Origin: CAVVWJ01 sp964475685 | Lineage (GTDB): Bacteria; Gemmatimonadota; Gemmatimonadetes; Gemmatimonadales; GWC2-71-9 | Assembly (NCBI GenBank): GCA_964475685.1 | Contig: CAYYXP010000153.1 | Location: 1 to 23,588, forward strand | Length of the DNA stretch: 23,588 bases | Direction: 5' to 3' | Shown here: piece after piece, positions 7,306 to 15,754 of the stretch | Position numbering within the stretch: the stretch's first letter is position 1 | How the letters are laid out: every line of letters starts with the position of its first letter | Translations under genes and position numbers: made by a program | The notes under the pieces: generated by a model | The model's input: the letters and a program-made list of their open reading frames with translations, nothing else | What the model was told of the DNA's origin: nothing | The model's database searches: none

Positions 7306-9150
7306 CTACGACGTCGGAACCTGCTGCCCCTGCTGCCCCGGCTGCCCCTGCTGGGCCCGCAACACCTGCTTCCGGTCGTCCACGATTTTGGCGGCGGCAC
7401 GGAGCCCGTCCAGGTAGTTGCGGACCCGGTCCTGCTGGGCGAGCCTGATCATCTGCGGCCGGTACTGGTCGAGCCCCTTCAGGAAGACGGCGGAATCGGC
7501 CCTGGTGTGCTCGATCACCCTGAGGACGTACATGCCCTTCTTGGTGTCGAGGAGCGGGCTCCGCTGTCCGACCTCGAGGCCGAACGCCGTCCCGACCACC
7601 ACGGGGTCATCGAGCGGGGGATTCACCCTGGCGAACGGGCCGAACTCCTTGTGAGGCAGCTTCAGCGCATCCGCCGCCTCGGCGAGAGTGCTGCCGGACT
7701 CCATCCTCTTCACAAAATCCTGCGCCACTTTCCGGCCCAGATCGATCTTCTTTTCGGCGCGGGCCTGGGCGGCCACACTGCTGCGGATTTCCGGAAGCGG
7801 CGGGACTCCCTCGGGCCTGAGGCTGTCGAGCCGGAAAACGTAGAACGCCACGGGCGATTCGATCACGGGGCTGGTCGAGCCCGGCTCGGACTGGAAGGCC
7901 CACACGCCGGCATCCGGCACCACCAGCAAGCCGAGCTGAACCTTGGTCCCTTCCTGGACCGCCCCGGAATGGCCCAGCGGGAGCTCGAGCGCCCGCGAAA
8001 CGGTGTCGAGGGCCGCGGGATCGGTCCGCTCGGCCCCCAGCCGCTCCAGGCTGTCCGCCTGCGCATCTAGCCGGTCGCGGTGGGCGCCCGCAACCTCGAT
8101 CGGGAAGAGAATGTGGCGACCGTTCGCCTTGTCGCCCTTCCGGCTGGTGATCTCGATCAGGTGATAGCCGAACTGCGAAAGCACCGGCTGCGAAGTGGTC
8201 CTGAGCGGGATGGCGAAAGCGGCGGAGTCGAACGCCGGGTCCATCGAGCCCCGGTCCCACTCGCCGAGGTCGCCGCCCCGCGAGGCGCTCCCGGTGTCCG
8301 CCGATTCGCGGCGGGCCACATCGGCGAACGGCGCGCCCCCAGCGATCTCCGCCCGGGCCGAATCGGCCCGGGCGCGGGCGAAGGCGGTGTCACTCGCGTC
8401 GGTGAGGCGAGGCAGCGCCACGAAGCTCAGGTAGGCCGTGCGCGGGCGCTTGAACTCGTCGAGGTGCTTCTTGTAGTAGTCCCCGACCTCCGCGTCCGAC
8501 ACCTCGACTGAGGAGTCGGGGATGACGTTGCCCGGGATGACCGCGGCGAGCTCGATCTTTACCGTCTCGTTCTCATCCCTGTACTGTTGCCAGAGAGCGG
8601 CGTCGGAGAGGTAGATGTCCGCCGTCACCACGCTCAGGAGCTTGGACCGCTTGATCTGGTCGCGGTACTGAGCCTCGAGGGACGGGAGGTACTGTTGCGC
8701 CACGCTGGAGGTGAGCCAGCGCTGGTACTTGGCCGGGTCGAACTGGCTGTCGGTCTGGAACTCCGGGAGTTTCTGGAACTCCGGCGGAGGAGAGGTCCGC
8801 ATGGCCTGTACGATCTCGTCTGGGGATACGGTGATGCCTCGCCGCCGGTACTCCGTCTCCAGCACGTTGCCCTGAACGAACTGGTTCCAGACGTCGTCGC
8901 GGATCCGCTCGTAGTCCTCGAGGCCGAGGGCGCCCGGCGACTGACGCTGGTACGCATCGATGTTCTGCTGGACGACGGACTGGTACGTCCGGGCGTCCAC
9001 TCCCTGGCCATTGATCTTGCCGACCGAGGTCCGGGTGAGGAGGCCGGTGCCGCCGGTGATGCCGCTGAGGTCGAGCACCAGCCAGGCGAAGAAGGTGAAG
9101 GCGACGATCACCATCAGCGGTTTGGCCGCGTTGCGAAAGGCTTGCATCAT
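7306..9150 (-). CDS. ppiD: PpiD/SurA-like periplasmic peptidyl-prolyl cis-trans isomerase, membrane-anchored
   Basis: The frame runs back to 9249, but the start is best placed at 9150 (MMQAFRNAAKPL): the upstream part is not protein-like and contains the promoter. The 614-residue product has an N-terminal cytoplasmic tail, one membrane helix (about residues 11-28, PLMVIVAFTFFAWLVLDL), a SurA-N-like chaperone region (about 45-200), then a parvulin domain (about 245-345). The parvulin domain carries FADVARRESADTGSASRGGDLGEW and FGYHLIEITSRKGD; the second PPIase-like region (about 350-590) is degenerate. The C-terminus is Gln/Gly-rich. By family knowledge it helps fold outer-membrane and periplasmic proteins at the inner membrane. 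It is monocistronic here and convergent with tatA. Whether the parvulin domain is catalytically active is not certain. Confidence 0.88.
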   Translation of the reverse strand: MMQAFRNAAKPLMVIVAFTFFAWLVLDLSGITGGTGLLTRTSVGKINGQGVDARTYQSVVQQNIDAYQRQSPGALGLEDYERIRDDVWNQFVQGNVLETEYRRRGITVSPDEIVQAMRTSPPPEFQKLPEFQTDSQFDPAKYQRWLTSSVAQQYLPSLEAQYRDQIKRSKLLSVVTADIYLSDAALWQQYRDENETVKIELAAVIPGNVIPDSSVEVSDAEVGDYYKKHLDEFKRPRTAYLSFVALPRLTDASDTAFARARADSARAEIAGGAPFADVARRESADTGSASRGGDLGEWDRGSMDPAFDSAAFAIPLRTTSQPVLSQFGYHLIEITSRKGDKANGRHILFPIEVAGAHRDRLDAQADSLERLGAERTDPAALDTVSRALELPLGHSGAVQEGTKVQLGLLVVPDAGVWAFQSEPGSTSPVIESPVAFYVFRLDSLRPEGVPPLPEIRSSVAAQARAEKKIDLGRKVAQDFVKRMESGSTLAEAADALKLPHKEFGPFARVNPPLDDPVVVGTAFGLEVGQRSPLLDTKKGMYVLRVIEHTRADSAVFLKGLDQYRPQMIRLAQQDRVRNYLDGLRAAAKIVDDRKQVLRAQQGQPGQQGQQVPTS

Positions 9151-9193
9151 AGGGGCAGACGGAACTCCGTACCGGGGAACGAAGAGAGCCTTA

Positions 9194-9222
9194 AGACTAA
9201 GCTCCCCGAGGCCGAACCTCAA
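9194..9222 (-). promoter_or_regulatory. Sigma70-like promoter for the ppiD-like gene
   Basis: Read on the minus strand, TTGAGG (9222-9217) and TAGTCT (9199-9194) are separated by exactly 17 bp. Transcription would start near 9187, giving a leader of about 37 nt before the ATG at 9150. This also argues against the longer open frame up to 9249, since the promoter would lie inside it. Confidence 0.6.
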
Positions 9223-9242
9223 GGTGGCGCGCCGCTTAGCAG

Positions 9243-9271
9243 TTGACACGCGGAAGTCGTCCGGCTACTCT
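9243..9271 (+). promoter_or_regulatory. Sigma70-like promoter for the TPR-aroQ-efp-acc-pilT-ftsK operon
   Basis: A perfect TTGACA (9243-9248) is followed after 17 bp by TACTCT (9266-9271), the best promoter match I found in the window. Transcription would start near 9278, about 62 nt before the ATG at 9340. It diverges from the ppiD-like promoter, with 20 bp between the two -35 boxes. No terminator-like structure is evident inside the following eight genes, so this may drive the whole 8.7-kb unit. Confidence 0.7.
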
Positions 9272-9339
9272 CCCGGGACCTCCTCCACACGACAGCAATT
9301 CTCCGCACGACGCATCAGACTTCGGACACCGGGACCCGG

Positions 9340-10602
9340 ATGGCCATCAGCGAGATCGAGAAACTCGAGCGCCGCTACACCGAAAACCCCCAGGGGCTCA
9401 CCTTCGCCCCGCTGGCCGAAGCGTATCGCAAGGGCGGTGATACGGCCAAGGCACTGGGACTGCTCGCCCCGGGCCTCGCCCTTCACCCCGACTACATCCC
9501 GGCCAGCATCGTCCTCGGCCGCTGCCATCTCGACCTTGGCGACCAGCATGCCGCCGAAGTGGCCTTCACCCATGTGCTGAGCTTGGACGGCGAAAACGTC
9601 ATCGCCCTCAAGGTTCTCGCCGACATCGCCGAACATCTGTCCCGACTCGACGAGTCGGAGCGGTGGCTGAACACGCTCCTGTCCCTCGACCGAAGCAACG
9701 ACGAGGCCCGTGAGCAGCTCGAACGGGTCCGGGCGGCGCGCCGCCAGGCGGAGATCGCCACTTCGGCGAACCCCGACGGCGGCTTGGTCGTCGAGTCCGC
9801 CGCTGAGACCCGGGAAGAGCCGGCGGCGCCGGGCATGGGCGAGGTCGCCGAGTCCGACGCGCCCTCTGGCGAAGAGGCGGTGCCGGTCGAGCCGCTGTCG
9901 GGCATCGTCGGCATGACCGAGTCGGGCGACATCTCCCCCATCGAACCGAGCGAGGACATCGTCCTCCGGAGCTCCGGGGCGTCGGAATTCCAGGTGCCCA
10001 ACGCCGCGGATGAGTGGTTCGGCTCAGAGTATGCCGCGCCGCCGCCTGTGCCGGCGGATCCGATGATCACGGAAAGCATGGCCGAGTTGCTGCTCAACCA
10101 GGGACACCGGGAGGAGGCGCTCCGGGTGTATCGCGAACTTGACGGGCGTGCCGGCAGCGAGTCGCGCTGGAAGGAAAAGATTGCGGAGCTGGAAGGGCCG
10201 ACTCCCCTTCCGGCACTCCCGCGGGACTTCTCGGCGAGGGCCACCGGCGGGCGATCCACCAGGGACTTCCTCGGAGCCATGCTGGCCTCCCGCCCGCCGA
10301 ACCCGGTCCCGGCCGCCTCGACCAGAGGCGAGGGTCGGCACCCGGGCCGTACCCCGGAATCTGCCGGCGCCCCCACGCGCCCGGCTCACGATGCTCTCTC
10401 CCTCGACTCCGTGTTCGGTGAAGAAGGCACTCCCAGCCGGCCCGCCGTTTCCGCCGGCGGAGATACCCTTGGGGCGATTTCCTTCGACGACTTCTTCAGT
10501 TCTCCGGCCTCGGGAGGCGCCTCGCGTCCCGCCCGCTCCCCTGATCCGCAAGGCGACGATCTCGACCAGTTCCACACCTGGTTGCAGAACCTGAAGCGCT
10601 GA
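9340..10602 (+). CDS. TPR protein with a long disordered tail carrying short repeated motifs
   Basis: The 420-residue product starts with about four TPR-like helical pairs (residues 1-125: TFAPLAEAYRKGGDTAKAL, YIPASIVLGRCHLDLGDQHA, VIALKVLADIAEHLSRLDES). A Glu/Pro/Ser-rich linker (about 140-235) follows, then one more TPR-like hairpin (about 240-285, MAELLLNQGHREEALRVYRE), then a disordered tail. In the tail, ALSLDSVF (352-359) and AISFDDFF (379-386) are copies of one short motif, and the extreme C-terminus DDLDQFHTWLQNLKR looks like a short amphipathic helix. There is no signal peptide. A TPR gene directly before aroQ is, as I recall, also seen in other phyla, but the function is unknown. 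The stop is immediately followed by the aroQ start. Confidence 0.85.
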   Translation: MAISEIEKLERRYTENPQGLTFAPLAEAYRKGGDTAKALGLLAPGLALHPDYIPASIVLGRCHLDLGDQHAAEVAFTHVLSLDGENVIALKVLADIAEHLSRLDESERWLNTLLSLDRSNDEAREQLERVRAARRQAEIATSANPDGGLVVESAAETREEPAAPGMGEVAESDAPSGEEAVPVEPLSGIVGMTESGDISPIEPSEDIVLRSSGASEFQVPNAADEWFGSEYAAPPPVPADPMITESMAELLLNQGHREEALRVYRELDGRAGSESRWKEKIAELEGPTPLPALPRDFSARATGGRSTRDFLGAMLASRPPNPVPAASTRGEGRHPGRTPESAGAPTRPAHDALSLDSVFGEEGTPSRPAVSAGGDTLGAISFDDFFSSPASGGASRPARSPDPQGDDLDQFHTWLQNLKR

Positions 10603-11040
10603 ATGCGGATCGCGGTGCTCAATGGCCCCAACCTCAACCTCCTGGGGGAGCGGGAGCCGGAAGTCTACGGGCGCTCGACGCTGGGCGAGATCGAGGCCAT
10701 GGTGCGGGAGGCGGCCCGCGCGTACGGCGCGGAGATCGAGTGGCTGCAGACCAACCACGAAGGGGAGATGGTGGACGCGGTGCAGGGGCTGCGAGGCCGG
10801 GTGGATGGCGCCCTGATCAACGCCGCCGCGCTCACCCACTCGAGTCTTGCGCTCCGTGACGCGCTGCTCGCCGTCCGGGTGCCCTTCGTCGAGTTGCACC
10901 TCTCGAACATCTTCGCGCGCGAGCCGGAGCGGCGGCACTCGATGATCGCGGATCTCGCGCTCGGCATGGTGACGGGGTTCGGCGCCCAGAGCTACCTGCT
11001 CGCGCTGCAGGCGCTCGTGGGCCGTCTCCGTGGCGGCTGA
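10603..11040 (+). CDS. aroQ: 3-dehydroquinate dehydratase, type II
   Basis: The 145-residue protein matches type II dehydroquinase in size and motif order. LNGPNLNLLGEREPEVYG carries the lid Arg17 and catalytic Tyr22. TNHEGEMVDAVQ and the INAAALTHSSLALRDAL segment, with Asn73 and catalytic-site His79, follow. ELHLSN (His99) and the REPERRHS segment complete the pocket. The enzyme removes water from 3-dehydroquinate in the shikimate pathway in the cytosol. One oddity is INAAALTH where the family usually has INPGAYTH, so the Pro-Gly pair beside the active-site loop is replaced by Ala-Ala. The ATG directly abuts the previous TGA, and the gene overlaps the next by 11 nt. Confidence 0.95.
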   Translation: MRIAVLNGPNLNLLGEREPEVYGRSTLGEIEAMVREAARAYGAEIEWLQTNHEGEMVDAVQGLRGRVDGALINAAALTHSSLALRDALLAVRVPFVELHLSNIFAREPERRHSMIADLALGMVTGFGAQSYLLALQALVGRLRGG

Positions 11041-12118
11041 TCGGCGGCTCGAGCGGCAGGCGGCCCTTCGGGCCGCCATCGAGGGCGAAGGGGTGGACGC
11101 CCTGCTCGTCAGCCACCTCCCCAACATCCGGTACCTCACCGGATTCAGCGGGTCCGCGGCCCTGCTCGTCGTCCGCCGTGATGCGACCATACTGATCACC
11201 GACTTCCGCTATGCGGCGCAGGCCCTGGCCGAAGCGGGAGCGTCGGCATCGGTGGAGGTCGATCAGAAGAGCGTTTGGGAGCGCCTGGCCCGGGTGCTCG
11301 CGGCGGTTCCGCCCGCCGCGGTCGGCATCGAGGGGCAGGCGCTGACCGTGCGCGACGCCCAGCGGGTCTCGGAACTCACCCGGGCGCGGGTGGTCACCAC
11401 CGGCGATCTGGTCGAGCAGCTTCGCGCCGTCAAGTCGCCGGAGGAGGTGGCCGCGATCCGGGCGGCGGCGACGCTGGCCCAGGAGGGGCTGGCGGAGGTT
11501 CTTCCTGGCGTGCGGGTGGGACAGACGGAGCGGCAGATCGCCGCGGCGCTCGAGTTGGCGCTGCGGCGGCGGGGCAGCGAGTGGCATCCGTTCCCCACCA
11601 TTGTTGCCTCGGGCCCCCGGTCGGCGCTTCCCCATGCGCGTACCAGCGCCCGGGAAGTCGCCGCGGGAGAATGGCTCCTGCTGGATTTCGGGGCCCAGGT
11701 AGACGGCTACTGCGCCGACCTCACCCGGACGGTCGTCGTCGGCGCGCGGGCCGATGACAGGCAGCGGGCGGTCTACGAGGTTGTGCGTTCGGCGCAGCAC
11801 CGCGCGGTCATCGGGATTCGGGCCGGCATGACGGGGCGGGAAGCGGACGCCCTGGCGCGGGACGTCATTGCGGCGCGCGGGTTTGGCGAGTCCTTCGGGC
11901 ATTCGCTGGGGCACGGACTCGGCCTCGAGGTGCACGAGGCCCCTCGGCTGGCCCCGACGGCCGAGACGTTGCTGCCGGAGGGTGTGGTGGTGACGGTGGA
12001 GCCGGGAGTCTATCTTCCGGGTTGGGGAGGCGTCCGCCTGGAGGATGACGTACACCTCTCCGCCGATGGGCCCATCCGGCTGTCCGATGGGATGACCGAA
12101 CTGGTGGAACTGGTCTAG
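11030..12118 (+). CDS. pepP: M24 metallopeptidase, Xaa-Pro aminopeptidase/dipeptidase-like
   Basis: The GTG at 11030 begins 11 nt inside aroQ; the 362-residue length is typical of the short bacterial M24B enzymes. The N-terminal creatinase-like domain (about 1-130, DALLVSHLPNIRYLTGFSGS) is followed by the pita-bread catalytic domain. All five metal ligands are visible in order: Asp219 and Asp230 (LLDFGAQVDGYCADLTRT), His295 (GHSLGHGLGLEVHE), Glu324 (VEPGVY) and Glu338 (RLEDD). By family knowledge it releases residues next to proline in the cytosol using two Mn or Co ions. Whether it is an aminopeptidase (PepP) or a dipeptidase (PepQ) cannot be told from sequence alone. M24 peptidase next to aroQ and efp is a widespread gene order. 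Confidence 0.9.
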   Translation: MAADRRLERQAALRAAIEGEGVDALLVSHLPNIRYLTGFSGSAALLVVRRDATILITDFRYAAQALAEAGASASVEVDQKSVWERLARVLAAVPPAAVGIEGQALTVRDAQRVSELTRARVVTTGDLVEQLRAVKSPEEVAAIRAAATLAQEGLAEVLPGVRVGQTERQIAAALELALRRRGSEWHPFPTIVASGPRSALPHARTSAREVAAGEWLLLDFGAQVDGYCADLTRTVVVGARADDRQRAVYEVVRSAQHRAVIGIRAGMTGREADALARDVIAARGFGESFGHSLGHGLGLEVHEAPRLAPTAETLLPEGVVVTVEPGVYLPGWGGVRLEDDVHLSADGPIRLSDGMTELVELV

Positions 12119-12137
12119 GGCCTCGCGGCTCGAGGCC
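12119..12137 (+). other. Short hairpin between the M24 peptidase gene and efp
   Basis: GGCCTCG (12119-12125) and CGAGGCC (12131-12137) are exact reverse complements around a 5-nt loop, starting right after the peptidase stop. There is no T-run, so it is not a standard terminator. It could protect or segment the mRNA ahead of efp, or be chance in GC-rich DNA. Confidence 0.35.
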
Positions 12138-12152
12138 GCGACCCGGGACGCT

Positions 12153-13214
<1,062 letters not shown>

Positions 13215-13222
<8 letters not shown>

Positions 13223-14396
13223 GCAGACCGCGGCCCCCACCCCCCCGGGACCGGCCTTCGATTTCAAGGCGACCATCGGACAGATGGTTCAGCGCAATGC
13301 GTCCGACCTCCTCCTCAAGGTTGGCCGGCCGCCCACCATCCGGCAGAACGGCGAGCTCATCGCCCTCGACGTGGGCCCGCTCAGGCCGGAGGACCTGAAG
13401 CTCCTGGCCGAACAGGTCATGACACCCCGGCAGGTGAAGGACTTCGCGGAGAAGAAGGAGGCGGACTTCGCCATCGGTGTGCCCGGCGTCGGCCGCTTCC
13501 GCGCGAATGTGTACCAGCAGCGGGGCACCATCGCCTTCGCCTTTCGGGCCATTCCGTACGAGGTGAAGACGATTCGGGAGCTGCACCTCCCCCCGGTGCT
13601 CGAGGAGATCTCTCTCAAGCCCCGCGGGCTCATCCTCGTCACCGGGGTCACCGGGTCGGGCAAGTCCACCGCCCTCGCGGCCATGATCGACCACGTCAAC
13701 CAGCACCGTCGGGTGAACGTGATCACCATCGAGGATCCGATCGAGTTCCTCCACCGCGACGGGATGGCCAATATCTCCCAGCGCGAAGTGGGGAGCGATA
13801 CCCTGTCCTTCGCCTCGGCGCTCCGCCACGTGCTCCGCCAGGACCCCGACGTGATCCTGGTCGGCGAAATCCGCGACATGGAAACGCTGGACACCGCCCT
13901 CAAGGCGGCCGACACCGGCCATCTCGTCTTCTCCACGCTCCACACCACCGACGCGACCCAGACCCTCAACCGGATCATCTCGTTCTACCCGCCCTATCAG
14001 CACCAGGAGATCCGGATGCTGCTGGCCACCGCGCTCCAGGCGGTGATCTCGCTGCGGCTGGTGCCGCGCGCCGACGGCCGGGGCCGGGTGCCGGCGGCGG
14101 AAGTGCTCATCAACACCGCGGCGGTGGCGGACAACATCCGCGACATCGAAAAGGCACTCAACATTCCGGACCTGATCGCCGAAGGCACCGTCTCCTACGG
14201 CATGCAGTCGTTCGACCAGTCGCTGATGAGGTGGTTCAAGGAGGGCATGATCTCCTACCAGAGCGCGCTGTTCTACTCGACCAATCCGAGCGAGTTCGCG
14301 CTGCGGGTCTCGGGCGTCGATTCGGCGTCGGATCGCACGTTCACCGAGATCACCGGGGGCTCAGTGCCCTCGGGCGCGATGGATTTGACGCCCTGA
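13215..14396 (+). CDS. pilT: Type IV pilus retraction ATPase PilT-like
   Basis: The 393-residue protein is a PilT-family secretion ATPase. An N-terminal PAS-like domain (about 15-130: NASDLLLKVGRPPTIRQNG, RFRANVYQQRGTIAFAFR) is followed by Walker A GVTGSGKS (144-151), the Asp box VITIEDPIEF (169-178), Walker B DVILVGEIRD (212-221) and the His box (STLHTTDATQTLNR). In PilT this ATPase depolymerises the pilus to power twitching. The usual AIRNLIRE motif near the C-terminus is replaced by a divergent DNIRDIEKALNIPDLIAEG, so a PilU-like or other regulatory role is possible. The location is odd: it overlaps accB by 8 nt and accC by 1 nt, with no other pilus gene in the window. Confidence 0.9.
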
Positions 14397-15754
14397 TGTT
14401 CAAGAAGGTCCTGATCGCGAACCGCGGGGAGATCGCCTTGCGGGTGATTCGCGCGTGCCGGGAGCTGGGGATCGCCACGGTGGCTGTCTACAGCGAGGCG
14501 GACCGCGAATCGCTGCACGTGCGCTTTGCGGATGACGACGTCTGCATTGGCCCTCCGCCCAGCCGCTTCTCCTATCTCCGGATTCCCAACCTGATCGCGG
14601 CCGCCGAAATCACCGGCGCCGACGCCATTCATCCGGGGTACGGCTTCCTCGCGGAGAACGCCGAGTTCGCCGACACCTGCCGGGCCTCGAACATCACCTT
14701 CATCGGTCCCACCGGCGACCAGATCCGCCAGATGGGCGACAAGGCCACCGCGCGCCGCCTCGCGGAGGAGGCCGGCGTGGCCACGGTGCCGGGGTCACCG
14801 GGGACGATCGAGGACGTGGAGGAAGCGCTCCAGGCCGCGCTCGGCATTGGATTTCCCGTCATCATCAAGGCGACGGCGGGAGGGGGCGGCAAGGGGATGC
14901 GGATCGCCAGCGACCCCGAACAGTTCCCCCAGCTCTTCGGCCTCGCCCAGAACGAGGCGCTGGCGGCGTTCGGCAACGGCTCGGTGTACGTCGAGAAGTA
15001 CCTGGAGCATCCGCGGCACGTCGAGATCCAGGTGATGGGCGACTGCTTTGGGCGGGTGGTGCACCTCGGCGAGCGCGACTGCTCGGTCCAGCGGCGGCAC
15101 CAGAAGCTGATCGAGGAGAGCCCGAGCCCGGCGCTCAACCCGCTCCTCCGGGAGCGGATGGGCCAGGCGGCGGTGTCACTCGCCTCCAACATCGCCTACA
15201 GCGGCGCCGGCACCATCGAGTTCCTGCTCGACACGGACGGTCACTTCTACTTCATGGAAATGAACACCCGGATCCAGGTGGAGCATCCGGTGACGGAGAT
15301 GGTCACCAGCTTCGACCTGGTGAAGGAACAGATCCGGGTGGCCGCGGGACAGCCGCTCAGCTTCCAGGGCGATGGCCGCTACCTCCGGGGACACGCGATC
15401 GAGTGCCGGATCAACGCCGAAGACCCGTACCGGAATTTCCAGCCGTCGCCGGGCCTGATCACCGCCTATCATCCCCCTGGCGGCCCCGGCGTCCGGGTGG
15501 ACACCCACGTGTACGCCGGCTATACCGTTCCCCCCTATTACGATTCGCTTCTCGCCAAGGTGATCGTGCACGGCTACGACCGCGCGGAAGCCCTCACTCG
15601 CATGGGCCAGGCTCTCGACAGCTTCATCCTCGAGGGAGTGACCACGACCATTCCGTTCCTCTCGAAGGTCATCCACCACCCGGAGTTCGTCGCGGGGAAG
15701 GTGGATACCCGATTCCTCGAGCGACAGCCGCAACTCTTCCGACAGGACGCATGA
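14396..15754 (+). CDS. accC: Acetyl-CoA carboxylase biotin carboxylase subunit
   Basis: The frame is open from 14231, but the true start is the ATG at 14396 (MFKKVLIANRGEIALRVIRA, the standard AccC N-terminus), which overlaps the pilT-like stop by 1 nt. The 452-residue product has the biotin-carboxylase N-domain (1-115, HPGYGFLAENAEFA), the ATP-grasp domain with a glycine-rich loop (IIKATAGGGGKGMR, about 156-169) and the C-domain. Glu288 in FMEMNTRIQVEHPVTE lies at the position of the E. coli metal-binding Glu288. The enzyme uses ATP and bicarbonate to carboxylate biotin on AccB. Pyruvate or propionyl carboxylase subunits are similar, but the size and the nearby accB favour AccC. It overlaps ftsK by 4 nt. 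Confidence 0.95.
   Translation: MFKKVLIANRGEIALRVIRACRELGIATVAVYSEADRESLHVRFADDDVCIGPPPSRFSYLRIPNLIAAAEITGADAIHPGYGFLAENAEFADTCRASNITFIGPTGDQIRQMGDKATARRLAEEAGVATVPGSPGTIEDVEEALQAALGIGFPVIIKATAGGGGKGMRIASDPEQFPQLFGLAQNEALAAFGNGSVYVEKYLEHPRHVEIQVMGDCFGRVVHLGERDCSVQRRHQKLIEESPSPALNPLLRERMGQAAVSLASNIAYSGAGTIEFLLDTDGHFYFMEMNTRIQVEHPVTEMVTSFDLVKEQIRVAAGQPLSFQGDGRYLRGHAIECRINAEDPYRNFQPSPGLITAYHPPGGPGVRVDTHVYAGYTVPPYYDSLLAKVIVHGYDRAEALTRMGQALDSFILEGVTTTIPFLSKVIHHPEFVAGKVDTRFLERQPQLFRQDA

Noticed and set aside
9151..9249. Upstream extension of the PpiD-like protein
   Set aside because: It would contain the promoter pair and adds a non-conserved tail before the membrane helix.
14231..14395. Longer N-terminus for AccC
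   Set aside because: The extra residues lie inside pilT in another frame and do not resemble AccC; the ATG at 14396 gives the standard N-terminus.
15403..15750. Longer N-terminus for FtsK
   Set aside because: It overlaps accC completely in another frame; the membrane helices begin right after the ATG at 15751.
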